DNA from: Bacillus thuringiensis
GTDB lineage: Bacteria > Bacillota > Bacilli > Bacillales > Bacillaceae_G
DNA: 64,000 bases
NCBI RefSeq assembly: GCF_014932895.1
Contig: NZ_JACYOF010000007.1
Coordinates: forward strand, 124,001-188,000
Direction of reading: 5' to 3'
Shown: positions 1-9,510 of the stretch, piece after piece
Position numbering within the stretch: the first letter of the stretch is position 1
Layout of the letters: each line of letters starts with the position of its first letter
Made by a program: the position numbers and the translations under genes
Notes under the pieces: model-generated
The model's database searches: none
What the model was told of the DNA's origin: nothing
What the model saw: the letters and a program-made list of their open reading frames with translations, nothing else

Positions 1-64
1 TTTAGTTGCCGTGATACTCCTTATTCTCATAAAAAGACGAAAGCAAAAGAAAGTAAAAAAATAA
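1..64 (+). CDS. C-terminal end of a class C sortase (partial)
   Basis: Reading from base 2, the sequence encodes a hydrophobic run followed by a basic tail (…IKRRKQKKVKK, stop at 62-64). This matches the membrane anchor and KRRKKK-type tail of the sortase at 7754-8584. The next start lies just downstream in an arrangement almost identical to the junction at 8584-8610. I infer that this is the 3' end of the first sortase of another pilus locus lying to the left of the window. Only about 20 residues are visible. Confidence 0.6.
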   Translation, partial: LVAVILLILIKRRKQKKVKK

Positions 65-86
65 AGTGATAGTGCGTGCTGAATAT

Positions 87-164
87 ATGAAGAGAATATT
101 ACTCAGCGGGATACTTTTTGTTTTCGGGTTAGGGGTATTTCTATATCCACCCGTTTCGAATTAC
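87..164 (+). pseudogene. truncated N-terminus of a second class C sortase
   Basis: An ATG at 87 begins a peptide whose first 26 residues parallel the N-terminal membrane segment of the complete sortase at 8607 (MKRILLSGILFVFG against MKKVLLSATLFILG, followed by FLYPPVSNY against FLYPTVSDY). Similarity stops at about 164, where an IS605-type end begins, and the frame runs only to 302. All catalytic parts are missing. The order (sortase tail, then sortase head) copies the tandem pair at 7.75-9.4 kb, so a related pilus locus probably ended here and was cut by a mobile element. Confidence 0.65.
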
Positions 165-240
165 AGCCCTTCCCGAATGAGAAAGCCCATCGCCTTTAGG
201 CATGGGATGAAAGTGAGGTTGGATACGGAGTGCTACAAAA
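165..240 (+). mobile_element. IS605/TnpB-type right-end remnant
   Basis: The segment contains CCCATCGCCTTTAGGCATGGG, which folds as a stem capped by TTTA and is followed by ATGAAAG. This is the shape of the right end (omegaRNA terminal hairpin) of many Firmicute IS200/IS605 TnpB elements. It abuts the truncated sortase exactly where sortase similarity ends. No tnpB remains. The family assignment rests on the hairpin alone. Confidence 0.45.
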
Positions 241-376
241 TAACCGAAAGGTTTGTGGCACTTTCTTGTCTAAAAGTATCCGGTTTCATGTCTTTCTTGT
301 AAAAAGACATAAAAATTTAAACTAAAATCTCATGAACAATCGTTGATAAATAGCCATTATCATAAATTCTGTAGGT

Positions 377-408
377 ACTTTCATGTCTCAATAATGAGAC
401 ATGAAAGT
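377..408. repeat. perfect 14-bp inverted repeat with 4-nt loop
   Basis: ACTTTCATGTCTCA, loop ATAA, then its exact complement. No T-run follows, so it is not an obvious intrinsic terminator. It lies in the 340-bp non-coding stretch between the sortase fragment and the 3' end of the AraC regulator, beside the IS605-type remnant. A related imperfect copy of the motif (TTTCATGTCTTT) is seen near 284. It may be an IS end, an operator or an RNA hairpin. Confidence 0.6.
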
Positions 409-506
409 CTAAACTACTTCCCCAGTAATAATACAATATTTGAAAGTAAAACGAATATAATAGTTGAGCATAAAAGTAACTTTAATACTTTGAATATATC
501 ATCTTG

Positions 507-1736
507 TTAAATTAAAGTATGCTGTTCCCTATACTGTTTAGGTGTCATGCCAGTAATTTTTTTGAAAACCTTAATAAAATAACTTTGATCATTAAAATTA
601 AGCCAAGTACAAATATCTGTTAATGAATAAGTAGTTAATGTTAACAACTTTTTTGCTTCCGCTACCCGTTCTCTTTGCACATATTCGCTTAAAGGGATTC
701 CTACCTCTTTTTTAAATAGCTTAGATAAATATGTAGGACTTATATCCAAATTGTTAGCAAGTTCATTAAGGGATATCTCATCATAAACTTTTTGGCTAAT
801 GCGATTTAGGCATGCGGAAATCATATTTGAATACTGTTGAGAATTATATTCTTTTACGCGATCCGCAAATGTACATAGAGCGTCCTCGATTAATCGATTG
901 ACAGAATACATATTATTTAATTGTTCAATAGTTTGGATATATAAAGTACTAAGTGAAAAGGCAATATCTGACGGGAGATTTCCACGCATTGCATACCTAG
1001 CCGCTAATGTAATTGCCATAATACCATAATTTTTTTGGTTTCTAAGCTGATCACCTTTTGATACTATCCCTGCATCTTCTTGTGGAAATGAATAAGCATA
1101 TTTTATTAATTTTTCTTTATTTCCCTCTGTAATTGTTGAGAAAAACTTACGTTCTAGTGCTATATCGTAATATCCGGAATTATTTTGACGTCTTTTTGAA
1201 ATATACACATCAGGATTTACGATTTTATAAGGAGTTTCCTCAAGCATTTTATTTTTTTTCCAAACAATACTTACATCTAATGTTTCATTAAAAATGACAT
1301 AATGTAACCAAATACCTATATCAATCATAGTGATTTTTCTAATCTCTGTTAGAGATTGATAGTAAGCTAATCCTTCATTGATTTTGTAATTTGTGCCCAA
1401 TTCCTGCAGAAGTTTAATTGCCATTTCATCTGTTACTTTTGGATATGTAGTGGGTCCTATTATAAATGTTCCTTCTATATATTTTTGATTTTTAATATGA
1501 ATCAAGACAAAATTTTCAAGATGATCGTTACCTCTAAACAGAGGGAAATTATAAAGGTCAGTTTCTTTATAAAGTCTACTTAGATGTTCTTCTTTAGAAG
1601 AATAAAATGGATTATATATATCATTAGAAGTAGAAGTATATAAGATTTTTTTGTCTGTAGTTAAAAATTGAGTATGTACATGAAATGTCCTATACACAAG
1701 GTTACATAAATGTTGTATATCGATTATTTTCTCCAT
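507..1736 (-). CDS. AraC-family regulator, pilus-adjacent (paralogue 1)
   Basis: This 409-aa protein carries two helix-turn-helix motifs of the AraC type in its last 100 residues (LNELANNLDISPTYLSKLFK and a second around ICTWLNFNDQSYF). The first 300 residues form an uncharacterised sensor-like region containing EGTFIIGP. It is divergent from the pilin gene at 2240 with about 500 bp between them, which suggests that it controls the pilus operon. The architecture recalls the AraC-type regulators found beside surface-protein genes of Gram-positive bacteria. Two close paralogues lie at 10833-12065 and 38436-39677. The ligand is unknown. Confidence 0.85.
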   Translation of the reverse strand: MEKIIDIQHLCNLVYRTFHVHTQFLTTDKKILYTSTSNDIYNPFYSSKEEHLSRLYKETDLYNFPLFRGNDHLENFVLIHIKNQKYIEGTFIIGPTTYPKVTDEMAIKLLQELGTNYKINEGLAYYQSLTEIRKITMIDIGIWLHYVIFNETLDVSIVWKKNKMLEETPYKIVNPDVYISKRRQNNSGYYDIALERKFFSTITEGNKEKLIKYAYSFPQEDAGIVSKGDQLRNQKNYGIMAITLAARYAMRGNLPSDIAFSLSTLYIQTIEQLNNMYSVNRLIEDALCTFADRVKEYNSQQYSNMISACLNRISQKVYDEISLNELANNLDISPTYLSKLFKKEVGIPLSEYVQRERVAEAKKLLTLTTYSLTDICTWLNFNDQSYFIKVFKKITGMTPKQYREQHTLI

Positions 1737-2239
1737 AGTCTTCTCCCTTTAATTAACCTAATTAATCATTATTCACTTTTAAATGTGAAATTTACAACCA
1801 AACTATTTTAAGTTGTGAGTTTTACTTGTTGGTCTATCAAAAATATAAATATAATACAAATTTCCTAAAAATAATACTATACACAACAAAATGCTACCAT
1901 TGAAGACAAAATATTACCATATTTTTTAAAAACAATCATCTATTATTTTTTTAGTAATTAATATCTACATAAGTGAATAGGAAAGGGGCACAAATTGTTT
2001 AAATGAGTTGGAAAGAAGTTATTTGTTTTGAAATATGTATACATCAGAACAAATAATATGTAAAAACGTTGGGAAATAATAGTTGTTATTAGAAAACATA
2101 GTTTAGTTGTACCAATTCATTCTGCATATTCTAATGTTTTTAGATATTAATTGCTGAATTCCCCCTATATAGAAACAGTAGCGTTTCTGCTAAAAGGAAA
2201 AGGGAACTTACCTATATTTACAGCAAGGAGGGGAGGAAC
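1737..2239. promoter_or_regulatory. divergent intergenic region, regulator / pilus operon
   Basis: About 500 very AT-rich bases separate the AraC regulator from the pilus operon and hold the promoters of both. I could not single out a convincing -35/-10 pair. Short repeats of the type ATACTATACA, AATGCTACCA and AATATTACCAT lie at about 1875-1922 and could be regulator contact sites (inference). A strong ribosome binding site (AAGGAGGGGAGG) precedes the pilin start at 2240. Confidence 0.4.
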
Positions 2240-5200
2240 ATGGGACGTATCATGCATCGTTCTAAGAAATTTAGTATATTTCTAATTTTAATGTTGTTAT
2301 TTGAAAGTCTCTCTTCATCCATGATCTCAGTTGCAAGCGCAGCCACATCAACTGAACCTATGGCAGAAAACTTGTATTTTACTGAAAAGGATCAAAATGA
2401 AAAAATACAAGAATTAAAAGTAGAAAAAGAATTTTCAATAGACTTAGTCTTACAAGCGGGACAGGATTCAGCCGCAGAGATTCAGTTGCCTGAAGGACTA
2501 TCCCTTAGTAAGGAAAGTCTTGCTCAAGAAGGGCTATCTTATGAAAAAAACACTCGAACATTAAAAGTAGATTGGACAAAATTCACGGATTTACAACAAA
2601 AGAAACGGGTACCATTATCTTTTACGATTAGTTTTTCGGAGAAGGTAAGCATACATGCAAAAACCGTGCGTGATGGTAAAATTTATTCCTCACATCTTTT
2701 GAATATCATTCCTGCATCTTCTAAAGCAACAGCAACAAAGCAGGAAACGAAGGCTGAAGAACCTGTAAAGAAAGAGGACAGTTCAAAAGCGGCAGCAAAT
2801 GAAGTTGCAGCCTCAGCAAAGCAAGAAACGAAGGCTGAAGAACCTGTAAAGAAAGAGGACAGTTCAAAAGCGGCAGCAAATGAAGTTGCAGCCTCAACAA
2901 AGCAAGGAACGGTAAAGTCAGTAGAACCAGTAATGAGCCCCAAAGCGGCATTTACAATCAATAATACAGATTCTTATGCTGTTGTTACGAATAGTGTTGA
3001 TCCTAAATTCAGCATCTATCAGCTTGATGGAACATCTACTACAGTTCTTGCAAGTATAATCCCTGATATACCTTATTGGGTGAACGATATAAATGCTTTA
3101 GCTGTTTCTAAAGATAATTATATATATCTCATAGCTAACGGAATATGGCAAACAACTACTGTTACTAGAATTTTTAAATTTAATAGTGCAGGGACCAGAC
3201 TTGCTGAATACGATATCCCTAAATGGGCCGTGGCTGCTACTATGTTTGGTAATACGTATTATTATATTGAAGGAACGACATTGCGTTCTTTTGATGTAGT
3301 TACTAAGCAACAGGGAAGCGTAGCCTTGGTTAACCAATCTGGTGCAGCTCTTACTGGACTAGGATTTGACGTAGTTGCTGATGCAGATGGCTATCTTTGG
3401 GTTGCTCAACTAGACAACTTGCTACAAATTAATCCGGCTACTGGTAAAATACTACGTGTGCTTCCTGTTCCAGGGTTAAGTAACCAGGTTCCGGTTGGCG
3501 CGAGGGGAATGAGTTTCCTTGCTGATGGAAGAATTCTGATTACTTCTAATGGCTACAATGAGCTAAATACACGTTTTACAATTGACCAGGATGGAAAACT
3601 GACTAGATTATCAGACATGTATGGTATACCTATCACATCAGGGGGGATAGGGGATCTGGGTTCAGCGGTGACACCTAAATTTGAACCCTATCCACCAGTA
3701 GTAGAATCAGATAAAAAATTTAAGATATTAAAAAAAGGAACGGGAACGAAAGTAGATCAAGTTCAGGCTGGTGATACTTTAGTTTATACCGTTCGAGCAA
3801 GAAATACGAAAGCAGCTCCTAGTATTTTAAAAGGTTTGTCAATTACAGATACCATCCCAGCCGGGTTGGAATATGTTCCTGGCACATTTATGGTTGATAA
3901 TAAATCCATGAGCGATGCAGCCGATACTGATCAAGGAGAAGTCGTTGGTGGAAAGGTGACAGGCAGGATTGGTGATGTATTAGACACTAATTATCATACC
4001 GTTGAATTCCAAGTTAAAGTACTGCCAGGAAATGATGGGAAGACTATCCTAAATACAGCGGATGTTACAAGTTTGAATGCGGATCCACAGCACCCTACCG
4101 CAGAATTTGTCGTTCAACCACTAGATACACCAGTTCCACCGGGAAACACATGTGGGCCAATGGGACGGGTGGCACTTATCAATGGTAGTTTTGAGCAACC
4201 ATCTTATAAAGATGTAGATCCAAAATATTACGGAAAAGGATGGTTTGATGCTCTAGCGGGAACTGTTCCGGGATGGAAGACAACCGATCCAGCAAATTTA
4301 TTTGAAATATTTGCGAAAGATTTAATGGATCAGGTCTTACCTGGTTCCCCAGAGGGTATGTTCTGGGCAGTAAAACACCCTGTCATACACGGGCAACAAT
4401 TTGCGGAATTAAACAGTAGAAACGCTGCGCAGTTATATCAAGACGTGCAGACGACACCAGGGCAAACCCTTTATTGGCGACTTGCTCATAAAGGTAGAAA
4501 GGGACTGGATACGATGGCGGTGAAAATTGGTTCATCTGCTACCCAACCAAAGGATCTACCAACGATTCAACAAATCACGACGGATAAAGATCAATGGAAA
4601 TACTATACGGGAACGTATACAGTACCTGCTGGACAAACTGTAACACGATTTGGTTTTGAGGCTGTTTCTTCTAATGGTGGATTGGGATCTTCAGCAGAGG
4701 GAAACCTTTTAGATGATATTTTCCTTGGTACTGAACCATGTGTGTCAGCAACAAAATCTGTAAATCCAGAAGGGACTGTCCAAACTGGAGATGAGTTAAC
4801 GTACAATGTAAAGGTTAAAAATGACGGTGGTGACGTTGCTTCTAACGCAATCTTTACAGATGCGATTCCGGAAGGAACTGAATATGTTCCTGGAACGATC
4901 AAAGTAATCAAAGATGCTAAGGTAACAAATTTAACGGATGCAAAAGATACAGATGCAGGGCATTTCCAAAATAAAAAGGTAACAGTCAACTTAGGGGATT
5001 TACCAAATACTAGTATTTTACCTGATGGAATTACCGTGCAATTCAAAGTGAAAGTATTACCAGGCTACGTGAACAAACAAATTAAGAATAAAGCGCAAGT
5101 TGCGTATAAGAATTTGTTGGCAAATAAAGATGGATTCGTTGAAACGAATGAAGTTGTCAATGATGTGGTCGCAAAAGAAGCAAAACTAGAGTCTAAAAAA

Positions 5201-5971
5201 ACAGCGAAGAACCTACAAGATAAACCAATTGATGTAGGGAATGAAATCGAATATACGATTAAAATGCGTAATACGATTTCAGACAGTCTTGTGAAAAATG
5301 CGATGATAGAAGACCAATTGCCAGAAGGACTGGACTATGTACCAGGAACATTACAAGTAGATGGAAAAGCTGTGACAGATGCGGATGATAATGATAATGG
5401 TCATTATGTACAAGGTAAAGTGACAGGAAAACTGGGAGATATTACAGATACAGAATGGCATACGGTGGTGTTCCATGCGAAAGTCAAAGAGGGACAAGCT
5501 GGAAAAGACATTCAAAACACAGCGAAAGTAACAGGAGAGAATGTACCACCGCAAGAACCAACAACTGAAATTAAAGTTCAGCCACTTGGACAAATTGAGA
5601 TTGAGAAAGTGGATGCTGCGGATTCAACTATCAAATTAAAAAATGCCGTATTCCAGATTATAGACAAAGATGGTAAAGAAGTTGGCAAACTAACAACAGA
5701 TGAAAATGGGAAAGCAACTTCTGAACTATTACCCTTAGGAAAATATACAGTAAAAGAAATCAAGGCGCCAGATGGGTATATGTTATTAAAAGATCCAATT
5801 GAAGTAGAAGTTTCCTCGCCATTACAAAAGATTACAGTGGAAAACACAAAAAATGGATGGAACATACCTCATACAGGTGGTATAGGAACAACTTTATTTT
5901 ACCTTATTGGCATGATAATAATGGTGGCAGCATTAGTTGTATTTTTCCGTAAGAGAGTTACAAACAAATAG
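2240..5971 (+). CDS. LPXTG-type tip-like pilin/adhesin with IPHTG sorting signal
   Basis: This is a 1243-aa surface protein. A signal peptide covers about residues 1-35. An Ala/Lys/Glu linker with a duplicated 27-residue unit lies at about 167-220. A region resembling a beta-propeller follows (about 235-480). Three DUF11-like isopeptide-prone repeats occur, each with the phrase YVPGT, separated by a module beginning NGSFEQP (about 645-830). Near the end is a SpaA-type prealbumin-like domain (GKYTVKEIKAPDGY), then IPHTG, a membrane segment and RKR. The minor pilin BcpB of B. cereus ends in IPNTG, so a tip role is likely by analogy. The gene starts a four-gene operon with the shaft pilin and two sortases. 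The start is chosen because AAGGAGGGGAGG lies just upstream. Confidence 0.88.
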   Translation: MGRIMHRSKKFSIFLILMLLFESLSSSMISVASAATSTEPMAENLYFTEKDQNEKIQELKVEKEFSIDLVLQAGQDSAAEIQLPEGLSLSKESLAQEGLSYEKNTRTLKVDWTKFTDLQQKKRVPLSFTISFSEKVSIHAKTVRDGKIYSSHLLNIIPASSKATATKQETKAEEPVKKEDSSKAAANEVAASAKQETKAEEPVKKEDSSKAAANEVAASTKQGTVKSVEPVMSPKAAFTINNTDSYAVVTNSVDPKFSIYQLDGTSTTVLASIIPDIPYWVNDINALAVSKDNYIYLIANGIWQTTTVTRIFKFNSAGTRLAEYDIPKWAVAATMFGNTYYYIEGTTLRSFDVVTKQQGSVALVNQSGAALTGLGFDVVADADGYLWVAQLDNLLQINPATGKILRVLPVPGLSNQVPVGARGMSFLADGRILITSNGYNELNTRFTIDQDGKLTRLSDMYGIPITSGGIGDLGSAVTPKFEPYPPVVESDKKFKILKKGTGTKVDQVQAGDTLVYTVRARNTKAAPSILKGLSITDTIPAGLEYVPGTFMVDNKSMSDAADTDQGEVVGGKVTGRIGDVLDTNYHTVEFQVKVLPGNDGKTILNTADVTSLNADPQHPTAEFVVQPLDTPVPPGNTCGPMGRVALINGSFEQPSYKDVDPKYYGKGWFDALAGTVPGWKTTDPANLFEIFAKDLMDQVLPGSPEGMFWAVKHPVIHGQQFAELNSRNAAQLYQDVQTTPGQTLYWRLAHKGRKGLDTMAVKIGSSATQPKDLPTIQQITTDKDQWKYYTGTYTVPAGQTVTRFGFEAVSSNGGLGSSAEGNLLDDIFLGTEPCVSATKSVNPEGTVQTGDELTYNVKVKNDGGDVASNAIFTDAIPEGTEYVPGTIKVIKDAKVTNLTDAKDTDAGHFQNKKVTVNLGDLPNTSILPDGITVQFKVKVLPGYVNKQIKNKAQVAYKNLLANKDGFVETNEVVNDVVAKEAKLESKKTAKNLQDKPIDVGNEIEYTIKMRNTISDSLVKNAMIEDQLPEGLDYVPGTLQVDGKAVTDADDNDNGHYVQGKVTGKLGDITDTEWHTVVFHAKVKEGQAGKDIQNTAKVTGENVPPQEPTTEIKVQPLGQIEIEKVDAADSTIKLKNAVFQIIDKDGKEVGKLTTDENGKATSELLPLGKYTVKEIKAPDGYMLLKDPIEVEVSSPLQKITVENTKNGWNIPHTGGIGTTLFYLIGMIIMVAALVVFFRKRVTNK
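2738..2899 (+). repeat. 81-bp tandem repeat, two copies, inside the tip pilin gene
   Basis: Two almost identical 81-bp units (27 codons each) encode the linker unit rich in Lys, Glu and Ala (KQETKAEEPVKKEDSS and onward). They differ at only a few bases. The period is in frame, so copy-number change would alter stalk length without breaking the gene. A degenerate third start (KQGTVKSVEP) follows. Confidence 0.9.
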
Positions 5972-6000
5972 AAAAGAAATAATGGGGAGAGGTAAAGTAA

Positions 6001-7662
6001 ATGAAAAAATTATTGAGTATGCTATTAATCCTTGCATTAACATTTGCTATGATACCGAACATGTTCGCAAATGCAGCTTCAAGAAGTACAGGTACGTTAA
6101 CAATTCATAAGTATGAGCAAGAAAAAAACGGAAATCAAGGCGCAGAAGGCGATGGTTCTGCGAATCAAACTATTCCTGCAGATGCAAAAGCATTACCAGG
6201 TGTAACATTTGAAATTAAGCAAATTGCATCATTTGAGAAAATTTCAAACGATGGAACGATTGCAAAAGAGAGCGTAACACCTGTTACAAATGCAAAACCA
6301 ATTCAGGTAACAACAGATGCAAATGGTCAAGCAGTATTCCCAGATCTAACATTAGGACGTTATGAAGTGAAAGAAGTTGCTGGTCCAGCACATGTTAACT
6401 TAAATCCAAATACGTATACAGTTGATATCCCAATGACTGATAAAGAGGGTAAAGGCTTAAACTACGATGTTCATATGTATCCAAAGAATGAAATCAAACG
6501 CGGTGCAGCTGAATTAACAAAAACAGGCGCTGGAGATAAAGCATTAGGGGGCGCTGAATTCTCTGTATATAAAGAAGATGGTACATTAGTTCAAGAAAAA
6601 TTAGTAACAACAGCAAACGGTAAAATTCGTGTACAAGGTTTAGAGTATGGAAATTATTATTTCCTAGAAACTAAAGCTCCGGCTGGATATGTTATTGATC
6701 CAACAAAACATGCGTTTTCTATTAAAGAATCAGGTACAATTAACGAAGATGGTACAATTACTTCTGGTGTTATCGTACCAGTAGCAATCAAAAACTTTGA
6801 AGAATCAACAATTGATAAAAAGATTAATGGGGATTTAGAGAATTCACCAATGAATCCAAATACAGAACACACGTATGACATTAAAACATCTCTTCCAGAA
6901 GATATTAAAGAGTATAAGAATTATGTAGTAAAAGACGTTCTAGATGATAGATTAGTTATCGCTGGAAAACCAGTTGTTAAAATTGATGGTGTAGAAGTAG
7001 ATGCAAGTGTAGTAGAAGTAGTTGTAGATGGCCAAAAGGTAACTGCTACAGTGAAAGATTTCTCAAAATTAGATGGTAAAAAACAATTCCATTTACAAAT
7101 TCCAGCAAAAATCAAAGAAGGTTTACCAGCTGGAACACAAATCCAAAACAAAGCAAACCTTGTTATCAAGAACGAAAATGATGTAACAGGTGAAAAAGAG
7201 TCTAAACCTACAACGGTTACAGTAACAACAGGTAACATTGCTTTAACAAAAGTTGATGGTGCAGATAACAAAACGTTACAAGGTGCAGAATTTGAATTAC
7301 GTGACAAAGACGGTAAAGTAGTTGTAGTAGAAGGTAAAGAAGTAAAAGGTGTATCAGATGCAAATGGTGTAATCCAATGGAATAACATTCCTTACGGTAA
7401 CTACCAAATCGTCGAAACAAAAGCACCAACGTATAAAAAAGAAGATGGTACAACAGGTTCTTACCAATTATTAAAAGATCCAATTGATGTAACAGTGGAT
7501 GCAGATCATCAAGCAATTAAATTAAATGTAGAAAACAATAAGAGCGGTTGGGTTCTTCCAACAACAGGTGGTATGGGCACAGTTCTCTTCACTGTAGTAG
7601 GTCTATTACTAATGGCTGCAGCAGCATTTGTTTTCTTTAGAAAAAAACCTGTAAATAACTAA
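6001..7662 (+). CDS. major shaft pilin, isopeptide-forming, LPTTGG
   Basis: This 553-aa protein has a signal peptide (about 1-26), a pilin motif YPKN at about residue 160 whose lysine is the expected polymerisation site, and E-box-like sequences YFLETKAPAGY and YQIVETKAPTY that mark isopeptide-containing Cna-B/SpaA domains. It ends with LPTTGG, a membrane span and RKKP. It matches BcpA-type backbone pilins of B. cereus. It lies 29 bp after the tip gene and before two class C sortases, which would cut the LPTTG and link it to the pilin lysine of the next subunit. Confidence 0.92.
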   Translation: MKKLLSMLLILALTFAMIPNMFANAASRSTGTLTIHKYEQEKNGNQGAEGDGSANQTIPADAKALPGVTFEIKQIASFEKISNDGTIAKESVTPVTNAKPIQVTTDANGQAVFPDLTLGRYEVKEVAGPAHVNLNPNTYTVDIPMTDKEGKGLNYDVHMYPKNEIKRGAAELTKTGAGDKALGGAEFSVYKEDGTLVQEKLVTTANGKIRVQGLEYGNYYFLETKAPAGYVIDPTKHAFSIKESGTINEDGTITSGVIVPVAIKNFEESTIDKKINGDLENSPMNPNTEHTYDIKTSLPEDIKEYKNYVVKDVLDDRLVIAGKPVVKIDGVEVDASVVEVVVDGQKVTATVKDFSKLDGKKQFHLQIPAKIKEGLPAGTQIQNKANLVIKNENDVTGEKESKPTTVTVTTGNIALTKVDGADNKTLQGAEFELRDKDGKVVVVEGKEVKGVSDANGVIQWNNIPYGNYQIVETKAPTYKKEDGTTGSYQLLKDPIDVTVDADHQAIKLNVENNKSGWVLPTTGGMGTVLFTVVGLLLMAAAAFVFFRKKPVNN

Positions 7663-7753
7663 AGAGTTACAGCATTATGAAAGTTACATGTGAAAAGAGG
7701 AGAGGCAAATGCTTCCCTCTTTTCACTCTTTTGTGAGGTGAAAAGGAGGTCAC

Positions 7754-8584
7754 ATGAAACGTAAAATTATCTTTGGGTGTATTTTTTTTATAGGACTTGG
7801 TATTTTCTTATATCCGACTGTAAGTAATTGGTTAGCAACGAGAACACATTACTCTCAGATTAGTTCTTATGATGCCAAGGTAAAGTCACTTCAAAAACAA
7901 GAGTTGGAGCGCAGGGAAAAGGAAGCTGAAGATTACAATAAGAAAGTACAACATTCTGGCCAAACATTTGCAGATCCATTTGCAGAAAAAGAAAAGACTA
8001 GCGGGAAATCTTATGCTGATGCACTCAACCTAGGAGATGTGATGGGATATGTAGAAATCCCTAAAATCAAGGTAAAACTTCCTATTTATCAAGGATCTTC
8101 AGAGGAAGTGTTAAGCCGTGGGGTAGGACATTTAGATAAGTCTTCCTTACCCGTAGGAGGACAAGGAACACATACTGTATTAACAGGGCATCGTGGTTTA
8201 CCTTCGGCAGTATTATTTACAGATTTAGATAAAATGAAAGAGTCAGATGTATTTTATATTCATTCTTTAGATAAGGTTCTCGCGTATCAAGTAGATCAAA
8301 TTAAAGTAGTCTTACCAAGTGAGACAGAGGATTTACTTATTGTAAATGATCAAGATTATGCCACATTACTGACTTGTACGCCATATGGGGTGAATACACA
8401 TCGATTATTAGTGAGAGGACATCGGATTCCATATGAAGCAGCAGAAAAAGAAAACTCAAGAGAAAATCGTTCAGAATCTCCAATTGTAGAAAGATGGGAG
8501 ATCATTGTGGTAATCGGCATACTAGTTAGTAGTATCTTCTTATTCCTAATGAGAAGAAGGAAGAAAAAATTAGAAAGCAAATAG
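7754..8584 (+). CDS. class C pilin sortase 1
   Basis: This 276-aa membrane-bound transpeptidase has an N-terminal membrane segment, a DPF lid motif (ADPFAEK), the catalytic His146 in TGHRG, Cys208 in TLLTCTPYG, and the HRLLVRG arginine region. A C-terminal membrane span and basic tail follow. The TCTPYG box and DPF lid are typical of class C, pilus-polymerising sortases. AAGGAGG sits just before the ATG. Only 22 bp separate it from the second sortase. The last 20 codons resemble those at the very start of the window. Confidence 0.93.
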   Translation: MKRKIIFGCIFFIGLGIFLYPTVSNWLATRTHYSQISSYDAKVKSLQKQELERREKEAEDYNKKVQHSGQTFADPFAEKEKTSGKSYADALNLGDVMGYVEIPKIKVKLPIYQGSSEEVLSRGVGHLDKSSLPVGGQGTHTVLTGHRGLPSAVLFTDLDKMKESDVFYIHSLDKVLAYQVDQIKVVLPSETEDLLIVNDQDYATLLTCTPYGVNTHRLLVRGHRIPYEAAEKENSRENRSESPIVERWEIIVVIGILVSSIFLFLMRRRKKKLESK

Positions 8585-8606
8585 GGTTATAGTGTGTGGT
8601 GAAAAT

Positions 8607-9425
8607 ATGAAAAAGGTGTTACTTAGTGCAACATTGTTTATTCTCGGATTTAGCATCTTTCTATATCCAACTGTTTCGGATTATGTGAATCAACGTGTAT
8701 ACGAAATAGAAATAATTAATTATGAGAAGCGAGTAGGAAAGTTAAAAGATGAGGATTTACGTCACAAATTTAAGGTAATGCAAGCCTATAATGAATCCTT
8801 AAAAGGATTATCTTTTCCTATGCAAGACCCTTTTAATAGCAATGATACGAAAAATGAAGCCTTTGTAAATTTTATCAAGAAGGATGATGTACTAGGTACA
8901 GTCATCATTCCGAAAATTAATGAAGAACTCCCTATTTATTTAGGCGCAACTCAGGAACATCTTAGCATGGGAGTTGGTCAAATTGGTGGAACATCTTTTC
9001 CCATGGGTGGAAAAGATACGCATACGGTCTTAGCGGGGCATCGTGGCTATCATGGGGCTAAGATGTTTCGACATTTAGATCAACTACAGAAGGGAGATAA
9101 ATTCTATATTCGAATTTTAGGAGAAGAATTAACCTATGAAGTAACAGGTCACGAAGTGATTCTTCCTAACCAAGTTGAAAAACTCGCTATTATAAAAGGG
9201 AAGGATAAGGCTACATTACTCACGTGTGAACCATATACTTCAAGTAAATATCGTTTATTGGTTTATGGAGAACGGGTATCAGAAGAAATACCTCAAGACC
9301 ATACGGAGCGTAAAAAAGAAATAAAACAACATCAAACAAGAGACTTTATCCAAACAATCACTTTTGTCGTCATGGGACTTTTAATAATCTTTAGTGGATT
9401 ATATGGATTGTTAAAAAAGAAATAA
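8607..9425 (+). CDS. class C pilin sortase 2
   Basis: This 272-aa paralogue of the preceding gene has the same layout: N-terminal membrane helix, DPF lid (MQDPFNS), His145 in AGHRG, Cys207 in TLLTCEPYT, arginine in YRLLVYG, and a C-terminal membrane segment with a KKK tail. I place the start at the ATG at 8607 rather than the GTG at 8592, because similarity to sortase 1 begins at MKKVLL. Two sortases per pilus locus usually reflect separate jobs, such as adding the tip or minor subunit, which suits a locus with both LPTTG and IPHTG substrates (inference). Confidence 0.92.
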   Translation: MKKVLLSATLFILGFSIFLYPTVSDYVNQRVYEIEIINYEKRVGKLKDEDLRHKFKVMQAYNESLKGLSFPMQDPFNSNDTKNEAFVNFIKKDDVLGTVIIPKINEELPIYLGATQEHLSMGVGQIGGTSFPMGGKDTHTVLAGHRGYHGAKMFRHLDQLQKGDKFYIRILGEELTYEVTGHEVILPNQVEKLAIIKGKDKATLLTCEPYTSSKYRLLVYGERVSEEIPQDHTERKKEIKQHQTRDFIQTITFVVMGLLIIFSGLYGLLKKK

Positions 9426-9452
9426 ACATTTCCTTCATTAGTCTTTACATTT

Positions 9453-9510
9453 AAAAAGTCTCTATTCCCCATATTATATTTTAAAAATGAGGGGGAGACT
9501 TTTCTATTTT
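9453..9510 (+). terminator. intrinsic terminator of the pilus operon
   Basis: AAAAGTCTC…CCCC pairs with GGGGGAGACTTTT and is followed by CTATTTTTT. The stem has a small bulge and a loop of about 20 nt. It lies 27 bp after the second sortase. Confidence 0.6.

Noticed and set aside
4603-5046. 147-codon minus-strand frame inside the tip pilin gene
   Set aside because: Opposite-strand shadow of a supported surface protein. No ribosome binding site.
6921-7388. 155-codon minus-strand frame inside the shaft pilin gene
   Set aside because: Low-complexity shadow of a repetitive, strongly supported coding frame on the plus strand.
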